Positions 1-9,034 of a stretch of 45,853 bases of DNA are shown here, in pieces; position 1 is the first letter of the stretch, and every line of letters begins with the position of its first letter. Both the position numbers and the translations under genes were made by a program. The notes under the pieces are model-generated. The model did no database searches. It saw only the letters and a program-made list of their open reading frames with translations, and was not told where the DNA came from. Source of the stretch: Actinomycetota bacterium (GTDB taxonomy: Bacteria > Actinomycetota > Acidimicrobiia > Acidimicrobiales > Acidimicrobilacustridaceae); NCBI GenBank assembly GCA_009703925.1, contig WLFD01000003.1:1-45853 (forward strand), written 5' to 3'.

Positions 1-680
1 ATGGTTTCCGGTGTGGCCCGCTCGACGATCGGTATCAACTGGATGAAGCGCACGCCGAGTTGGTCACGAAAATAGCGGTACAACTCGATGCCGTGATCGG
101 CGTTCGCCGAATGAACAGTGCACAGGATGTTGGTGGCCACTCCGTTGGCTTGCAGAAGGTTCCATGCCTCGATCACCCGGGCATGCGTCGGGCGACCTTT
201 CTTGTCGACACGATACGCGTCGTGCATGGCCGCGGTTCCGTCAAGTGAGAGACCGACGAGGAACCCTTCATCGGCGAGGAAACGCGCCCATTCCTCGTCG
301 AGAAGCGTGCCGTTCGTCTGCAGAGTGAACTCGAGGATCCTGCCGGGCCCGGCGATGGATCGGGCATGGGCAACAAGTCGTCGGTAGAAATCCACCCCGA
401 GGAGCGTCGGCTCACCTCCTTGGAAGGCAATGGTGATCTCGCGAGTCTGATGGGCTTCGATCAGTTGGGTGATGTATGAGCGGGCGAGATCGTCGTCCAT
501 GCGAAAGCGATCGCCCGGGTACAACTGCTCCTTCGAGAGGAAGAAGCAATACGTGCAGTCGAGGTTGCAGATGGCACCACCCGGCTTGGCCAGAACGTGG
601 AAGGCAGCCGGAGCTCCGACCGGCCACGAAGGCGGCAGGGACGGTTCGTTCCGCCTCCGAAAGACCACCGGCTCGCTCAT
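1..680 (-). CDS. Anaerobic sulfatase-maturating enzyme (anSME) family radical SAM protein, C-terminus cut by the window edge
   Basis: Reverse-strand translation from ATG at 680: MSEPVVFRRRNEPSLPPSWPVGAPAAFHVLAKPGGAICNLDCTYCFFLSKEQLYPGDRFRMDDDLARSYITQLIEAHQTREITIAFQGGEPTLLG... CX3CX2C radical SAM motif, QGGEPTL, QTNGTLLDEEWA, VGLSLDG and IQLIPIVER are anSME-like. Not in the ORF track because it is open at the edge. Confidence 0.88.
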   Translation of the reverse strand, partial: MSEPVVFRRRNEPSLPPSWPVGAPAAFHVLAKPGGAICNLDCTYCFFLSKEQLYPGDRFRMDDDLARSYITQLIEAHQTREITIAFQGGEPTLLGVDFYRRLVAHARSIAGPGRILEFTLQTNGTLLDEEWARFLADEGFLVGLSLDGTAAMHDAYRVDKKGRPTHARVIEAWNLLQANGVATNILCTVHSANADHGIELYRYFRDQLGVRFIQLIPIVERATPET

Positions 681-704
681 CGCAGAACAGAACTTTCGAT
701 GACC

Positions 705-2996
705 TTATTGGGAAGCAAAGAACGCCTCGAGTTCGAGGGCGAGATCGCGGAACGGCTCTCCCGAGACATCGACGACCACGGTGGCGAGTTCGCCTGTGTA
801 CCGGAACGGTGCGTCATAGGTGTCGTCGACAGGAGTCCCGTCGTCGAAACCGATGCACATGTACTCGCCGAAAAGGGCATAGGAGTAGATCGTCGTGCGC
901 GGAATCGGGCCCGATGCGACGATCTCGCCGTCGACGAGGAGATCCACGGTGCCGGCGAATCGTTCGGTTGGCGTGAACGCGTAGCCGATGTGATGGCGCC
1001 CCTCGGGCAATGGCGGCGACGAGACCCGATTGCGCTCTGTGCCGAGAACGTTGTGGACGTAATGAAGCGAACCGTCCTGCACATAGAGCGAGTAGCCGCC
1101 AAAGCGGCCCCCGTGGGCGACTAGAACGCCTTCATCGCCGACCCGGAACTCGACATCGGCGATGGTGACATGGGGGCGATGACGCACATCGACGGCTGCA
1201 GCCGTAGCCACGGGGCCTCCGGGTCGGTAGATGTACCGAGGGCGCGGCGAGAAATGCGACGGCCGCACTGCCTCGACGGGCCGACTGGAATGCAGCGGAA
1301 GCGCCCCGTGCGATTCAGCTTCGACCCACCAGAGGGTGATGAGTTCCTCGAGCTTCCCGGGATGAACCGCCGCCAGGTCGTGACTCTCGGAGAAGTCCTC
1401 GGCGACGTGGTACAGCTCCCAGCGATCCTCGTCGAACGGCGCGTCGGGATCGAGCCCCGGCACATAGAGCTGACCCTTCATGGGATGGTAGGCGACGGCT
1501 TTCCAGCCCTCGTGGTAGATCGCCCGACAGCCGAGCAGCTCGTAGTACTGCGTCTCACGGGCGACATCGGCGGTGGGCACCGTGAACGACTCGAGCAGCG
1601 TCTCTCCCTCGACGGGAACCTGAGCGACACCGTCGATCGAATCCGGCATGGTTATGTCCAACGCATCGAGGATCGTCGGCATGATGTCGCTGACATGCAG
1701 ATACTGCGTCCGAACCTCCCCGCGCCCGGCGGTTCCGGCCGGCCAGTGGACGATGAGCGGATCGGCAACACCGCCTTCGTGGCACTCGCGCTTCCAACGT
1801 TGGAAAGGCGTATTGCCGGCATGGGCCCAGCCATAGGGATAATGACCATGGGATTCCGGTGAACCGAGGATGTCGACATGCGGCAAAACCGCTTCGAGCG
1901 ACAGCGGAACGCCGTTGTACCAGGCGATGGAGTTGAAGGCTCCGTGCCTGTCGCCCTCGGGCGATGCTCCGTTGTCGGACAGGAGAACGATGATCGTGTT
2001 GTCGAGTTCACCGAGAGCTTCGATGTGATCGATGACGCGACCGACGTGGTGATCCGTATGCGTCAGGAAGCCGGCATAGACCTCCATCATCCGCGAATAC
2101 GCCCGCTTCTCGACCTCGGGGAGCGTGGCCCATTCCTGGATCCACTCGGGCCGCTCGGTGAGTTCCGTTCCGGCGGGAAGGATTCCGAGGTCGAGCTGAC
2201 GCTGATGTGTCGCCTCCCGCCACGCATCCCAGCCGGCGTCGAAACGCCCGGTGTAGGCATCGATGAAGTCCTTCGGAGCCTGATGGGGTGCGTGGCAGGC
2301 GCCGGGGGCCAGATAGAGGAAGAACGGCTTCTCGACGGTGACGTTGCGCAGATCGTTGATCATCTCGATCGCCTTGTCGGCCAGATCCTCGGTGAGGTGA
2401 TATCCCTCCTCAGCCGAGTATGGCTGGTCCACGAAATGGTTGTCGCTCACCAGATCCGGCGCGTACTGGTTGGCTTCTGCTCCCAGGAATCCGTAATAGC
2501 GCTCGAATCCACGCCCCAACGGCCAGCGCTTGCGCGATGCAGCCAGATCGGTTTCCTCGCGCGGAGCGAGATGCCACTTGCCGACCGCCATGGTCGCAAA
2601 TCCGCTGTCGCGCAGCACTTCGGAGAGGAAACCGGTGTCCTTGTCGATTCGCCCGTCGAACCCGGGGAAGCCGGTCGCGTTGTCCGCGATTCCGCCCATC
2701 CCGGTGGTGTGCTGGTTGCGACCGGTCAGCAGACAGGCACGGGTGGGCGAACACATCGCCGTCGTGTGGAAACTGCGATAGCGCAGTCCCGATGCGGCGA
2801 GACGATCGAAGTTGGGTGTCTCGATGTCGGAGCCGAAGCATCCGATCTGCGCATAACCGACATCGTCGAGCACGACGAACACGACGTTCGGTGTTCCCGG
2901 CTCGGCCCGGGTCACATCGGGATAGGCCTGAACCGAGTCCTCGAGGGACCGGCCGATCGAGCCCGAGAACTTTTCATCCCCGCGATAGGTCAACAT
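705..2996 (-). CDS. Type I sulfatase (arylsulfatase family, Cys-type)
   Basis: 763 aa; N-terminal PNVVFVVLDDVGYAQIGCFG metal site; CSPTRACLLTGRN is the CxPxR formylglycine signature; adjacent to the anSME gene. Confidence 0.92.
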   Translation of the reverse strand: MLTYRGDEKFSGSIGRSLEDSVQAYPDVTRAEPGTPNVVFVVLDDVGYAQIGCFGSDIETPNFDRLAASGLRYRSFHTTAMCSPTRACLLTGRNQHTTGMGGIADNATGFPGFDGRIDKDTGFLSEVLRDSGFATMAVGKWHLAPREETDLAASRKRWPLGRGFERYYGFLGAEANQYAPDLVSDNHFVDQPYSAEEGYHLTEDLADKAIEMINDLRNVTVEKPFFLYLAPGACHAPHQAPKDFIDAYTGRFDAGWDAWREATHQRQLDLGILPAGTELTERPEWIQEWATLPEVEKRAYSRMMEVYAGFLTHTDHHVGRVIDHIEALGELDNTIIVLLSDNGASPEGDRHGAFNSIAWYNGVPLSLEAVLPHVDILGSPESHGHYPYGWAHAGNTPFQRWKRECHEGGVADPLIVHWPAGTAGRGEVRTQYLHVSDIMPTILDALDITMPDSIDGVAQVPVEGETLLESFTVPTADVARETQYYELLGCRAIYHEGWKAVAYHPMKGQLYVPGLDPDAPFDEDRWELYHVAEDFSESHDLAAVHPGKLEELITLWWVEAESHGALPLHSSRPVEAVRPSHFSPRPRYIYRPGGPVATAAAVDVRHRPHVTIADVEFRVGDEGVLVAHGGRFGGYSLYVQDGSLHYVHNVLGTERNRVSSPPLPEGRHHIGYAFTPTERFAGTVDLLVDGEIVASGPIPRTTIYSYALFGEYMCIGFDDGTPVDDTYDAPFRYTGELATVVVDVSGEPFRDLALELEAFFASQ

Positions 2997-3070
2997 TGCT
3001 TCCCCCTGAATGCCGATGGCTTCGAGGGAGAGGCTAAGCCATTCGTCTTAGAAAGTCGACCGATTTCGCG

Positions 3071-4228
3071 TCACATGAACGACGACTCGGCATCGAGGCC
3101 GAGTTCGGGGAACGCTCCGACCACGATGGGCTGCATGTTGCCGTAGCCCACGCCACCACCGACCGAATCGGTGATGCGAACCGTCGTGTCCCGGATCTGG
3201 TGCAGCAGTCGTGCGTTCTCCGGGGTCGTGCAGTCGGCGATGCGCTCGCCTTCGACCACGAGCGGGCCGCGCCACTCACCGTGGTGATGTCCGTTCCAGC
3301 CGAAGTACAGGCCGGCTCCGAGATGGAAGCCCGTGTCGCCGAGTACTTCGACACCGAACGTGCGGGCCGATCCGTCAGCCATGGTCGCGAGGATCTTCCC
3401 GCCCTTGAGGCGGCGATTCGACGGGTCGTAAGTGAAGTCCTGCTCGACGTCGGCCATGTGGGTGACCGAACCGTCGGTCTCCTCGATCAGTGCCGTGACG
3501 CTCTTCTGCATGAACCCCGGGAAGACGGTCTTGGCGACGTTGAAGAAGAGTCCATAGCGGCTGCCGTCGGGACGTTCCATGAGGATCGGACTCCAGAAGA
3601 ACTGGAACTGCGCTCCGTCAAGACCGCGCTGCGGTTCCATGTCGGTCGGTGGTTCACCGACGTCGTAACGGACACCCCAGGAGTGATCCCTCGTCGACAC
3701 CCAGGTGTCGGGGTTCATCTCGGTCCGGACTCCGTCGACCTCGACCCACCCGGAGCAGGTACCGATCTGGTGATAGCGGACGAGTTCGGAGGCGACGCGG
3801 AACGTGGCGCGGTTGTGGGTGCGCTCCTCGACCATGGGCTCGAGAACCGATTCGAACAACCAGTCGAAGGCGATCGGCTGCGTGTCGTTCGGTTCGAGCA
3901 CGAACCGGATCTTCTTCAGGGGTTCGACGATCTCGTAGCGGATCGGGCCACCACCAAGAAGCTGGGGATCGTCCGACAGGCGACGGCTCATCCGGACGGC
4001 GAGCTGTTCGCGACCGCGCGACACACCCCCGTACGCGTCCATGACGTTCCGGTTGGTGTACTTGCCGAGGCCGAAGCCCAATTGCAGGCTGCCGTCCTTC
4101 GCCATCGCCTGGGCGCAGACCTTTTCCGTCCAGGCCAGGTCACTGGTTCCGACCACTGCCACTGTGTCGATGATCTGGTGGTTGAACAGTTCGTCACCCG
4201 CGCTCAGCGGGCCGATCGGATTCGCCAT
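3071..4228 (-). CDS. Uncharacterised protein of about 385 aa in the ipd operon
   Basis: ORF track 3071..4291; likely start is the internal Met (MANPIGPLSAGDELFNHQ) at 4228. Coding direction and position suit the ipd operon. No confident family by eye. Confidence 0.75.
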   Translation of the reverse strand: MANPIGPLSAGDELFNHQIIDTVAVVGTSDLAWTEKVCAQAMAKDGSLQLGFGLGKYTNRNVMDAYGGVSRGREQLAVRMSRRLSDDPQLLGGGPIRYEIVEPLKKIRFVLEPNDTQPIAFDWLFESVLEPMVEERTHNRATFRVASELVRYHQIGTCSGWVEVDGVRTEMNPDTWVSTRDHSWGVRYDVGEPPTDMEPQRGLDGAQFQFFWSPILMERPDGSRYGLFFNVAKTVFPGFMQKSVTALIEETDGSVTHMADVEQDFTYDPSNRRLKGGKILATMADGSARTFGVEVLGDTGFHLGAGLYFGWNGHHHGEWRGPLVVEGERIADCTTPENARLLHQIRDTTVRITDSVGGGVGYGNMQPIVVGAFPELGLDAESSFM

Positions 4229-4265
4229 GATGTTTCCCCCAACTCGATTGTGCGGATGCGCAGGC

Positions 4266-4721
4266 TCAGACGAGCCAGCGCGAGATTGCATCGATCACGC
4301 AGGCCGGCTTGGTGCCACCCTCGATCTCGATGGTGACGCGCATGATGGTCTGGAGGCCACCGTTCACTTCGGTGACCTCGACCAGTTCGGCACCAGCGCG
4401 GATCCGCTCCCCCACCTTCACGGGCGACGGGAACCGGACCTTGTCGACGCCGTAGTTCACGCCGGCCGAAAAGCCCTGTGCTTCGACGATCTGGGGCAGG
4501 AAATAATTCGAGAGCGACATCGTGAGATAGCCATGGGCGATCGCTGCGCCGAACGGGCCGTCCTTGGCCCGTTCCGGGTCGACGTGGATCCACTGGTGAT
4601 CCCCGGTTGCTTCGGCAAACAGATTCACACGGTCCTGTTCGATGAGAAGCCAGTCGCTGTATCCGAGATGGGTCCCGAGTGCAGCCTTCACACCGTCGAC
4701 GCCGTCGAGAATCGTTGTCAT
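4266..4721 (-). CDS. MaoC-like (R)-specific enoyl-CoA hydratase family protein
   Basis: 151 aa hot-dog fold; FAEATGDHQWIHVDPERAKDGPFGAAIAHGYLTMSL matches the MaoC hydratase motif. Confidence 0.9.
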   Translation of the reverse strand: MTTILDGVDGVKAALGTHLGYSDWLLIEQDRVNLFAEATGDHQWIHVDPERAKDGPFGAAIAHGYLTMSLSNYFLPQIVEAQGFSAGVNYGVDKVRFPSPVKVGERIRAGAELVEVTEVNGGLQTIMRVTIEIEGGTKPACVIDAISRWLV

Positions 4722-5812
4722 CAGGACTCCTGGATTGACGAGCCCGGCGTACGACCGGCCAGACGATCGAGTGTTGCTTCCGCTTCGGCGATGATGCGGC
4801 TCACGAGTTCATCGGCGGTCGGGAGATCGCCGATGACGCCGACGACCTGTCCGGTCGGGAGAATGCCCGCTTCGAGATCGCCATCGCACAAGGTGACCTT
4901 GGTGAGGATGGGCGTGTTGCCCGCCATGATGACCTCGGCCCACGGAAGATCCATGCGCTTCTTCATGGCCAAGCCTTCGCGTGCCATCTGTATCCATGAA
5001 AGCCCCGTGTATTTGCGGAACTTCGCGGCGTTGAAGACCGCCTTGGGAACAGCGGTGATCGGCGAGGCGCCATCCATCTGCTCGACGAGGTCGGTGCGGA
5101 TGACGCGGTGCGGCGCACCATCGATCTTCGTGGTGACGACCGTTCCGGTCACACCGGTACCGAGGTAGGCCTTCTTCACGTCGGCCGGAACCGCGGAATC
5201 GGAGGTGAGCAGGAAACGGGTTCCCATGGCGATGCCACTGGCCCCGTAGGCAAGGGCACTGACGAGACCGCGGCCATCGAAGTAGCCACCGGCAGCGACA
5301 ACGGGAACGCGACCGCCGACGACGTCGACGACCTCGGGAAGAAGGAGGGACGTGGGAACCGAACCCGTGTGGCCGCCACCCTCGCCGCCCTGGACGAGGA
5401 TCGCATCCACTCCCCATTCCATGACCTTCTCGGCATGGCGCTTGGCACCGATCGAAGGCATCACCTTGACGCCGTGATCGTGCAGGTAATCGATGAGGTC
5501 CTTCTTCGGCGCCTGAGCGAACGAGGCCACCGGAATTCCCTCGCGCACGAGCAGTTCGAGTCGCTGACGGACATCGTCGGCATCGGCGCGCAGATTGACG
5601 CCGAAGGGTGCGGTTGTGCGGCGCTTCGTCTCGGCGATGGCAACGACGAGTTCGTCGTACGTCATCGTTGCCGACGCGATGATCCCGAAGGCTCCTGCGT
5701 TGGACGTGGCCGACACCAGCTTCGGGCCGGCGACCCAGCCCATACCGGTCTGGACGATCGGGTAACGCGAACCCAGAAGTTCGACGAGCGAGGTGTTCAG
5801 CGCCGGATGCAT
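4721..5812 (-). CDS. ipdC: Flavin-dependent 2-nitropropane dioxygenase-like enoyl-CoA reductase, IpdC-like
   Basis: 363 aa; PIVQTGMGWVAGPKLVSATSNAGAFGIIA, LVQGGEGGGHTG, PVVAAGGYFDGRGL; located directly after ipdAB as in the KstR2 regulon. Confidence 0.85.
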   Translation of the reverse strand: MHPALNTSLVELLGSRYPIVQTGMGWVAGPKLVSATSNAGAFGIIASATMTYDELVVAIAETKRRTTAPFGVNLRADADDVRQRLELLVREGIPVASFAQAPKKDLIDYLHDHGVKVMPSIGAKRHAEKVMEWGVDAILVQGGEGGGHTGSVPTSLLLPEVVDVVGGRVPVVAAGGYFDGRGLVSALAYGASGIAMGTRFLLTSDSAVPADVKKAYLGTGVTGTVVTTKIDGAPHRVIRTDLVEQMDGASPITAVPKAVFNAAKFRKYTGLSWIQMAREGLAMKKRMDLPWAEVIMAGNTPILTKVTLCDGDLEAGILPTGQVVGVIGDLPTADELVSRIIAEAEATLDRLAGRTPGSSIQES

Positions 5813-6567
5813 CAGGCCGGCAACTCGCGGTCGCGGAACGAACGGGGATCGAGAACTTCGCGCAGCACGGTGAGTTCCTCATCAGTCGGAAGACGGGTGG
5901 TGGGGATGTCGGCGGGGATCACGAGTTCGAAACCGGTTGCGGCAACGACATCGTCGATCGAGACTCCCGGGTGCAGCGAGGCCACCCTCATGTGATGGTC
6001 CGGCGTGTTGAAGTCGTACACGGCCAGGTTGGTCACGACGCGTCGCAGCTCGTGATGAGCCTTGACCCAGTCACCCAGTTTCGCGGCACGGTCGTAACCG
6101 ATACCCGAAACCGTGTCGACCTTCTCGACGAACACCCGGTTGGTCTGGTTGCCGATGAAGTACGAGGTCGTGTGGTTGATCGTGTTGCCCGGGGCACCGC
6201 GTACACCGAGCAGCTGCGCCTTCGGCTTCTCCCATGCACCGATGTTGGCGATGTTCTGGTTGCCGAACGAATCGATCTGACTGGCACCCATCACGACGTG
6301 ACGACGACCACCCCAGAGCGTGTCGAACACCGAACGGAACGGAACCCAGCCTTCGACTTCCTTGTCGGTGCCACCAACCGGAAGGTTGTTGGCAACGAAG
6401 AATGCTTCGCCATCGCTGACCAGAAGATCCGGCTCGAAGGTGGCACGGGCGAGGCGGGCACCCAGCATCGGAATGGTTCCCATGCCGGAAGCGAAGATCT
6501 CGCCGTCGCCGCGGAACGTGTCGGCCACTGCGACAACGCAGATCTCGCCGAGGGTTGCGTCACTCAT
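5812..6567 (-). CDS. ipdB: CoA-transferase family hydrolase, beta subunit (IpdB-like)
   Basis: 251 aa; MSDATLGEICVVAVADTFRGDGEIFASGMGTIPMLGARLARATFEPDLL; overlaps ipdA by 4 nt; echA20-ipdA-ipdB-ipdC order conserved. Confidence 0.87.
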   Translation of the reverse strand: MSDATLGEICVVAVADTFRGDGEIFASGMGTIPMLGARLARATFEPDLLVSDGEAFFVANNLPVGGTDKEVEGWVPFRSVFDTLWGGRRHVVMGASQIDSFGNQNIANIGAWEKPKAQLLGVRGAPGNTINHTTSYFIGNQTNRVFVEKVDTVSGIGYDRAAKLGDWVKAHHELRRVVTNLAVYDFNTPDHHMRVASLHPGVSIDDVVAATGFELVIPADIPTTRLPTDEELTVLREVLDPRSFRDRELPA

Positions 6568-7421
6568 CGTGCAGCCACCGCCTTCTGGTAGTCGGCTTCG
6601 CTGCCGGAGAGATAGGTGTCCACGAATGCTTTCCAGGTTTCCGGATCACCGGCGGCTTTGGCATATTCCTTCTGGAAGGCCTCATCGCGCTCGTAATCGG
6701 GCTGGCAGTTCGTGAAGTGTGCGCCATTGGGCGCTTCGATCACACCGTCGACCATGGAGCGGTTGATCTTCATCGTGTGGAACGAACCACCCGAAACGAG
6801 TTCGGCGGTGGGAACGATCTTCTCGGCCGAGAGGAACCGGCGGCCGACAGCCGCCGCATTGAGGAACAGATCGTCGAAGTAGAGATCCGGTCCGAGGAAC
6901 TGGGCGTTGCCGCGTTCGTCGGCCCGATTGAGATGCACGAAGGCCGCGTCGAGGGTCAGCGCGGGAACGGCGAGGAGTTCCTCACCATCGGCGTAGGGCG
7001 AGGTGACCGTGCGCAGGTCCGGCGAGTTCTTCACGACGTCGGAACCCAGACCGGCCCGGGTCGGAAGGAACGGAAGGCGCAAGGAAGCGGCATAGAGCCC
7101 CCACTGCAGCATGCCTTCGTCGTATTCGACGACCTCGGGGATGGATCCGGCCTGACGGGCGAGACGGAAGTGGGGTTCGAGCGCGATCGAATCGAGCGAC
7201 ACGAAGCCGTACACGAGCTTGCGAACCTTGCCGGCTGCACAGAGCAATCCGACATCGGGTCCACCGTAGGAAACGATGGTCAGATCCTTGAGGTCGGTGC
7301 GCAGCAGCGCCCGAACCAGCGACATCGGCTTGCGGCGACTGCCCCAACCGCCGATACCGATCGTCATGCCATCGGAGAGCGTGGCGACAGCCTCGTCCTC
7401 GGTCATGCGCTTGTCAGCCAT
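6564..7421 (-). CDS. ipdA: CoA-transferase family hydrolase, alpha subunit (IpdA-like)
   Basis: 285 aa; DGMTIGIGGWGSRRKPMSLVRALLRTDLKDLTIVSYGGPDVGLLCAAGKV; CoA-transferase alpha pattern. Confidence 0.87.
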   Translation of the reverse strand: MADKRMTEDEAVATLSDGMTIGIGGWGSRRKPMSLVRALLRTDLKDLTIVSYGGPDVGLLCAAGKVRKLVYGFVSLDSIALEPHFRLARQAGSIPEVVEYDEGMLQWGLYAASLRLPFLPTRAGLGSDVVKNSPDLRTVTSPYADGEELLAVPALTLDAAFVHLNRADERGNAQFLGPDLYFDDLFLNAAAVGRRFLSAEKIVPTAELVSGGSFHTMKINRSMVDGVIEAPNGAHFTNCQPDYERDEAFQKEYAKAAGDPETWKAFVDTYLSGSEADYQKAVAAR

Positions 7422-8174
7422 TCATTTCCCTTTCCCGTGTTCGACGAAATCATCGCGGAGTTCGTCGGACACACCAGACAGATTGAGTTCGAACGTGAAT
7501 CCCTGCTCGAAGCGATAGCTGCGCTTGACGTCCCAGAGATCAATGCCGTTGAGGCTTTCCTTCGCCGCACGGATGACCGTCGGCGACTTGGCGGCGATGC
7601 TCTCCGCGATGCCGCGTGCGGTGGCGAGAAGTTCGTCGCGGGGGACCACCTGCGACACGGAACCCCACGAGTGGAGTTGTTGCGCCGTGACATTTGCCGA
7701 GGTGTAGACCATCTCGCGCATCTTGTGCTGCGGGACCAGTCGGGACAGGTGGGTGGCGGCACCCAACGCGCCTCGATCCACCTCGGGGAGTCCGAAGAAC
7801 GCGTCATCGGAGGCGACGATCACATCGGAGTTGCCGACGAGGCCGATGCCACCGCCGACGCAAAAGCCGTTGACGGCCGAGATCACCGGGACCGGGCAGT
7901 CGTACACGGCGGCGAAGGCGGCGAAGCAGCCCTTGTTCGCCCCGATGAGCGCCCCGAATCCTTCGGTGTTCTGCATCTCCTTGATGTCGACGCCGGCGTT
8001 GAAGCCCCGGCCCTCGGCACGCAGGATGACGACCCTGACGGTGGAGTCCTGACCCAGTTTCTGCACCTCGTCGGCGAGTTGGAACCACTCGGCGACCGTG
8101 AGCGCATTGACCGGCGGACAGTTCTGGACGACCTCGGCAATGCCGTCGGCGCCGACGCTGACTTCGATACCCAT
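7422..8174 (-). CDS. echA20: Enoyl-CoA hydratase/isomerase family, EchA20-like
   Basis: Crotonase fold (GFNAGVDIKEM, NGFCVGGGIGLVGNSDVIVASDDAFFGLPEVDRG). Track ORF runs to 8594 but overlaps the divergent SDR; real start MGIEVSVGADG at 8174. Confidence 0.86.
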   Translation of the reverse strand: MGIEVSVGADGIAEVVQNCPPVNALTVAEWFQLADEVQKLGQDSTVRVVILRAEGRGFNAGVDIKEMQNTEGFGALIGANKGCFAAFAAVYDCPVPVISAVNGFCVGGGIGLVGNSDVIVASDDAFFGLPEVDRGALGAATHLSRLVPQHKMREMVYTSANVTAQQLHSWGSVSQVVPRDELLATARGIAESIAAKSPTVIRAAKESLNGIDLWDVKRSYRFEQGFTFELNLSGVSDELRDDFVEHGKGK

Positions 8175-8195
8175 AGGGGGCGACGCTACTAGGTG

Positions 8196-8214
8196 ATCTG
8201 ACGGCTCGTCAGAT
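8196..8214. promoter_or_regulatory. Palindromic operator ATCTGACGGCTCGTCAGAT between divergent echA20 and SDR genes
   Basis: Perfect 8-bp arms ATCTGACG/CGTCAGAT with 3-bp spacer; same core as sites at 23951 and 24075. Confidence 0.75.
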
Positions 8215-8259
8215 GCGGCGGGGGCGCATAGGGTTCGCTCCTGACCGCAGCATGAGGGG

Positions 8260-9030
8260 ATGGTTGACGTGGCTCTCGAGATCGACATGACCGGCAAATC
8301 GGTGTTCATCACCGGCGGCACCAAGGGCGTCGGCCGGGGAATCGCCCAGCGCTTCGCCGATGCCGGGGCGACCGTCATCGTGTGTGCCCGCAAAGAGGCC
8401 GACAACCCCCTGCCCGCCGATTGGCACTTCATCGCCGCCGATCTCCGCGACGGCGAAGCCGCCTGGGCTGCCGTCGATGCCGCCGCCGCCGTCACCGGGC
8501 ATCTCGACTGCGTCGTCAACAATGCCGGCGGTTCGCCCCCCGCCGACTCGGCCGAGGCCTCGCCCCGTTTCTCCGAGCGCATCGTGGCCCTCAACCTTCT
8601 CGCTCCGATGTTCGTGGCCCAGCGCGCCTATCACCACATGAAGGATCAACCCGCCGGCGGTTCGATCATCAACATCGGCTCGATCGTGGCCCAGCGTCCC
8701 TCGCCGACCACCGCCGCGTACGGCGCGGCCAAAGCGGGCCTGAAGCAACTCACCACCACCCTCGCCATGGAGTGGGCCCCGAGCGTCCGTGTGAACTCCA
8801 TCACCGTCGGCTACATCCTCACCGAACAGGCCGAGCTCTTCTACGGCGAAGGCGATACCCGTCAGCGAATCGAAGCACTCATCCCGATGAACCGCTTCGC
8901 CATGCCGACCGACATCGGCGACATTTCCGTCTGGCTGGCCTCGGACCTCGCCAGTTACGTCACCGGGGCCGACATCGCCGCCCATGGCGGCGGTGACCGT
9001 CCCACCGTCGTCGACGAAGGCGCCTCCTGA
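8260..9030 (+). CDS. Short-chain dehydrogenase/reductase, divergent from the ipd operon (Rv3549c-like position)
   Basis: 256 aa; TGGTKGVGRGIA cofactor motif, NNAGG, YGAAKAG active site. Confidence 0.9.
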   Translation: MVDVALEIDMTGKSVFITGGTKGVGRGIAQRFADAGATVIVCARKEADNPLPADWHFIAADLRDGEAAWAAVDAAAAVTGHLDCVVNNAGGSPPADSAEASPRFSERIVALNLLAPMFVAQRAYHHMKDQPAGGSIINIGSIVAQRPSPTTAAYGAAKAGLKQLTTTLAMEWAPSVRVNSITVGYILTEQAELFYGEGDTRQRIEALIPMNRFAMPTDIGDISVWLASDLASYVTGADIAAHGGGDRPTVVDEGAS

Positions 9031-9034
9031 ACCC

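Noticed and set aside
3033-3050. Dyad CTAAG-N8-CTTAG upstream of the sulfatase
   Set aside because: 5-bp arms with no repeats elsewhere; could be chance.
1878-3146. 422-aa plus-strand ORF over the sulfatase
   Set aside because: Shadow ORF antisense to a confident sulfatase; no recognisable domain.
6555-8192. Long plus-strand ORF (545 aa) over ipdA/echA20
   Set aside because: Antisense to well-supported ipd genes; composition (E/G/R/D-rich, no motif) is typical of the shadow frame in high-GC DNA.
8175-8594. N-terminal extension of the echA20 ORF (MRATMRSEKRGEASAESAGG...)
   Set aside because: Overlaps the divergent SDR and the operator; the crotonase domain starts at MGIEVSVGADG.
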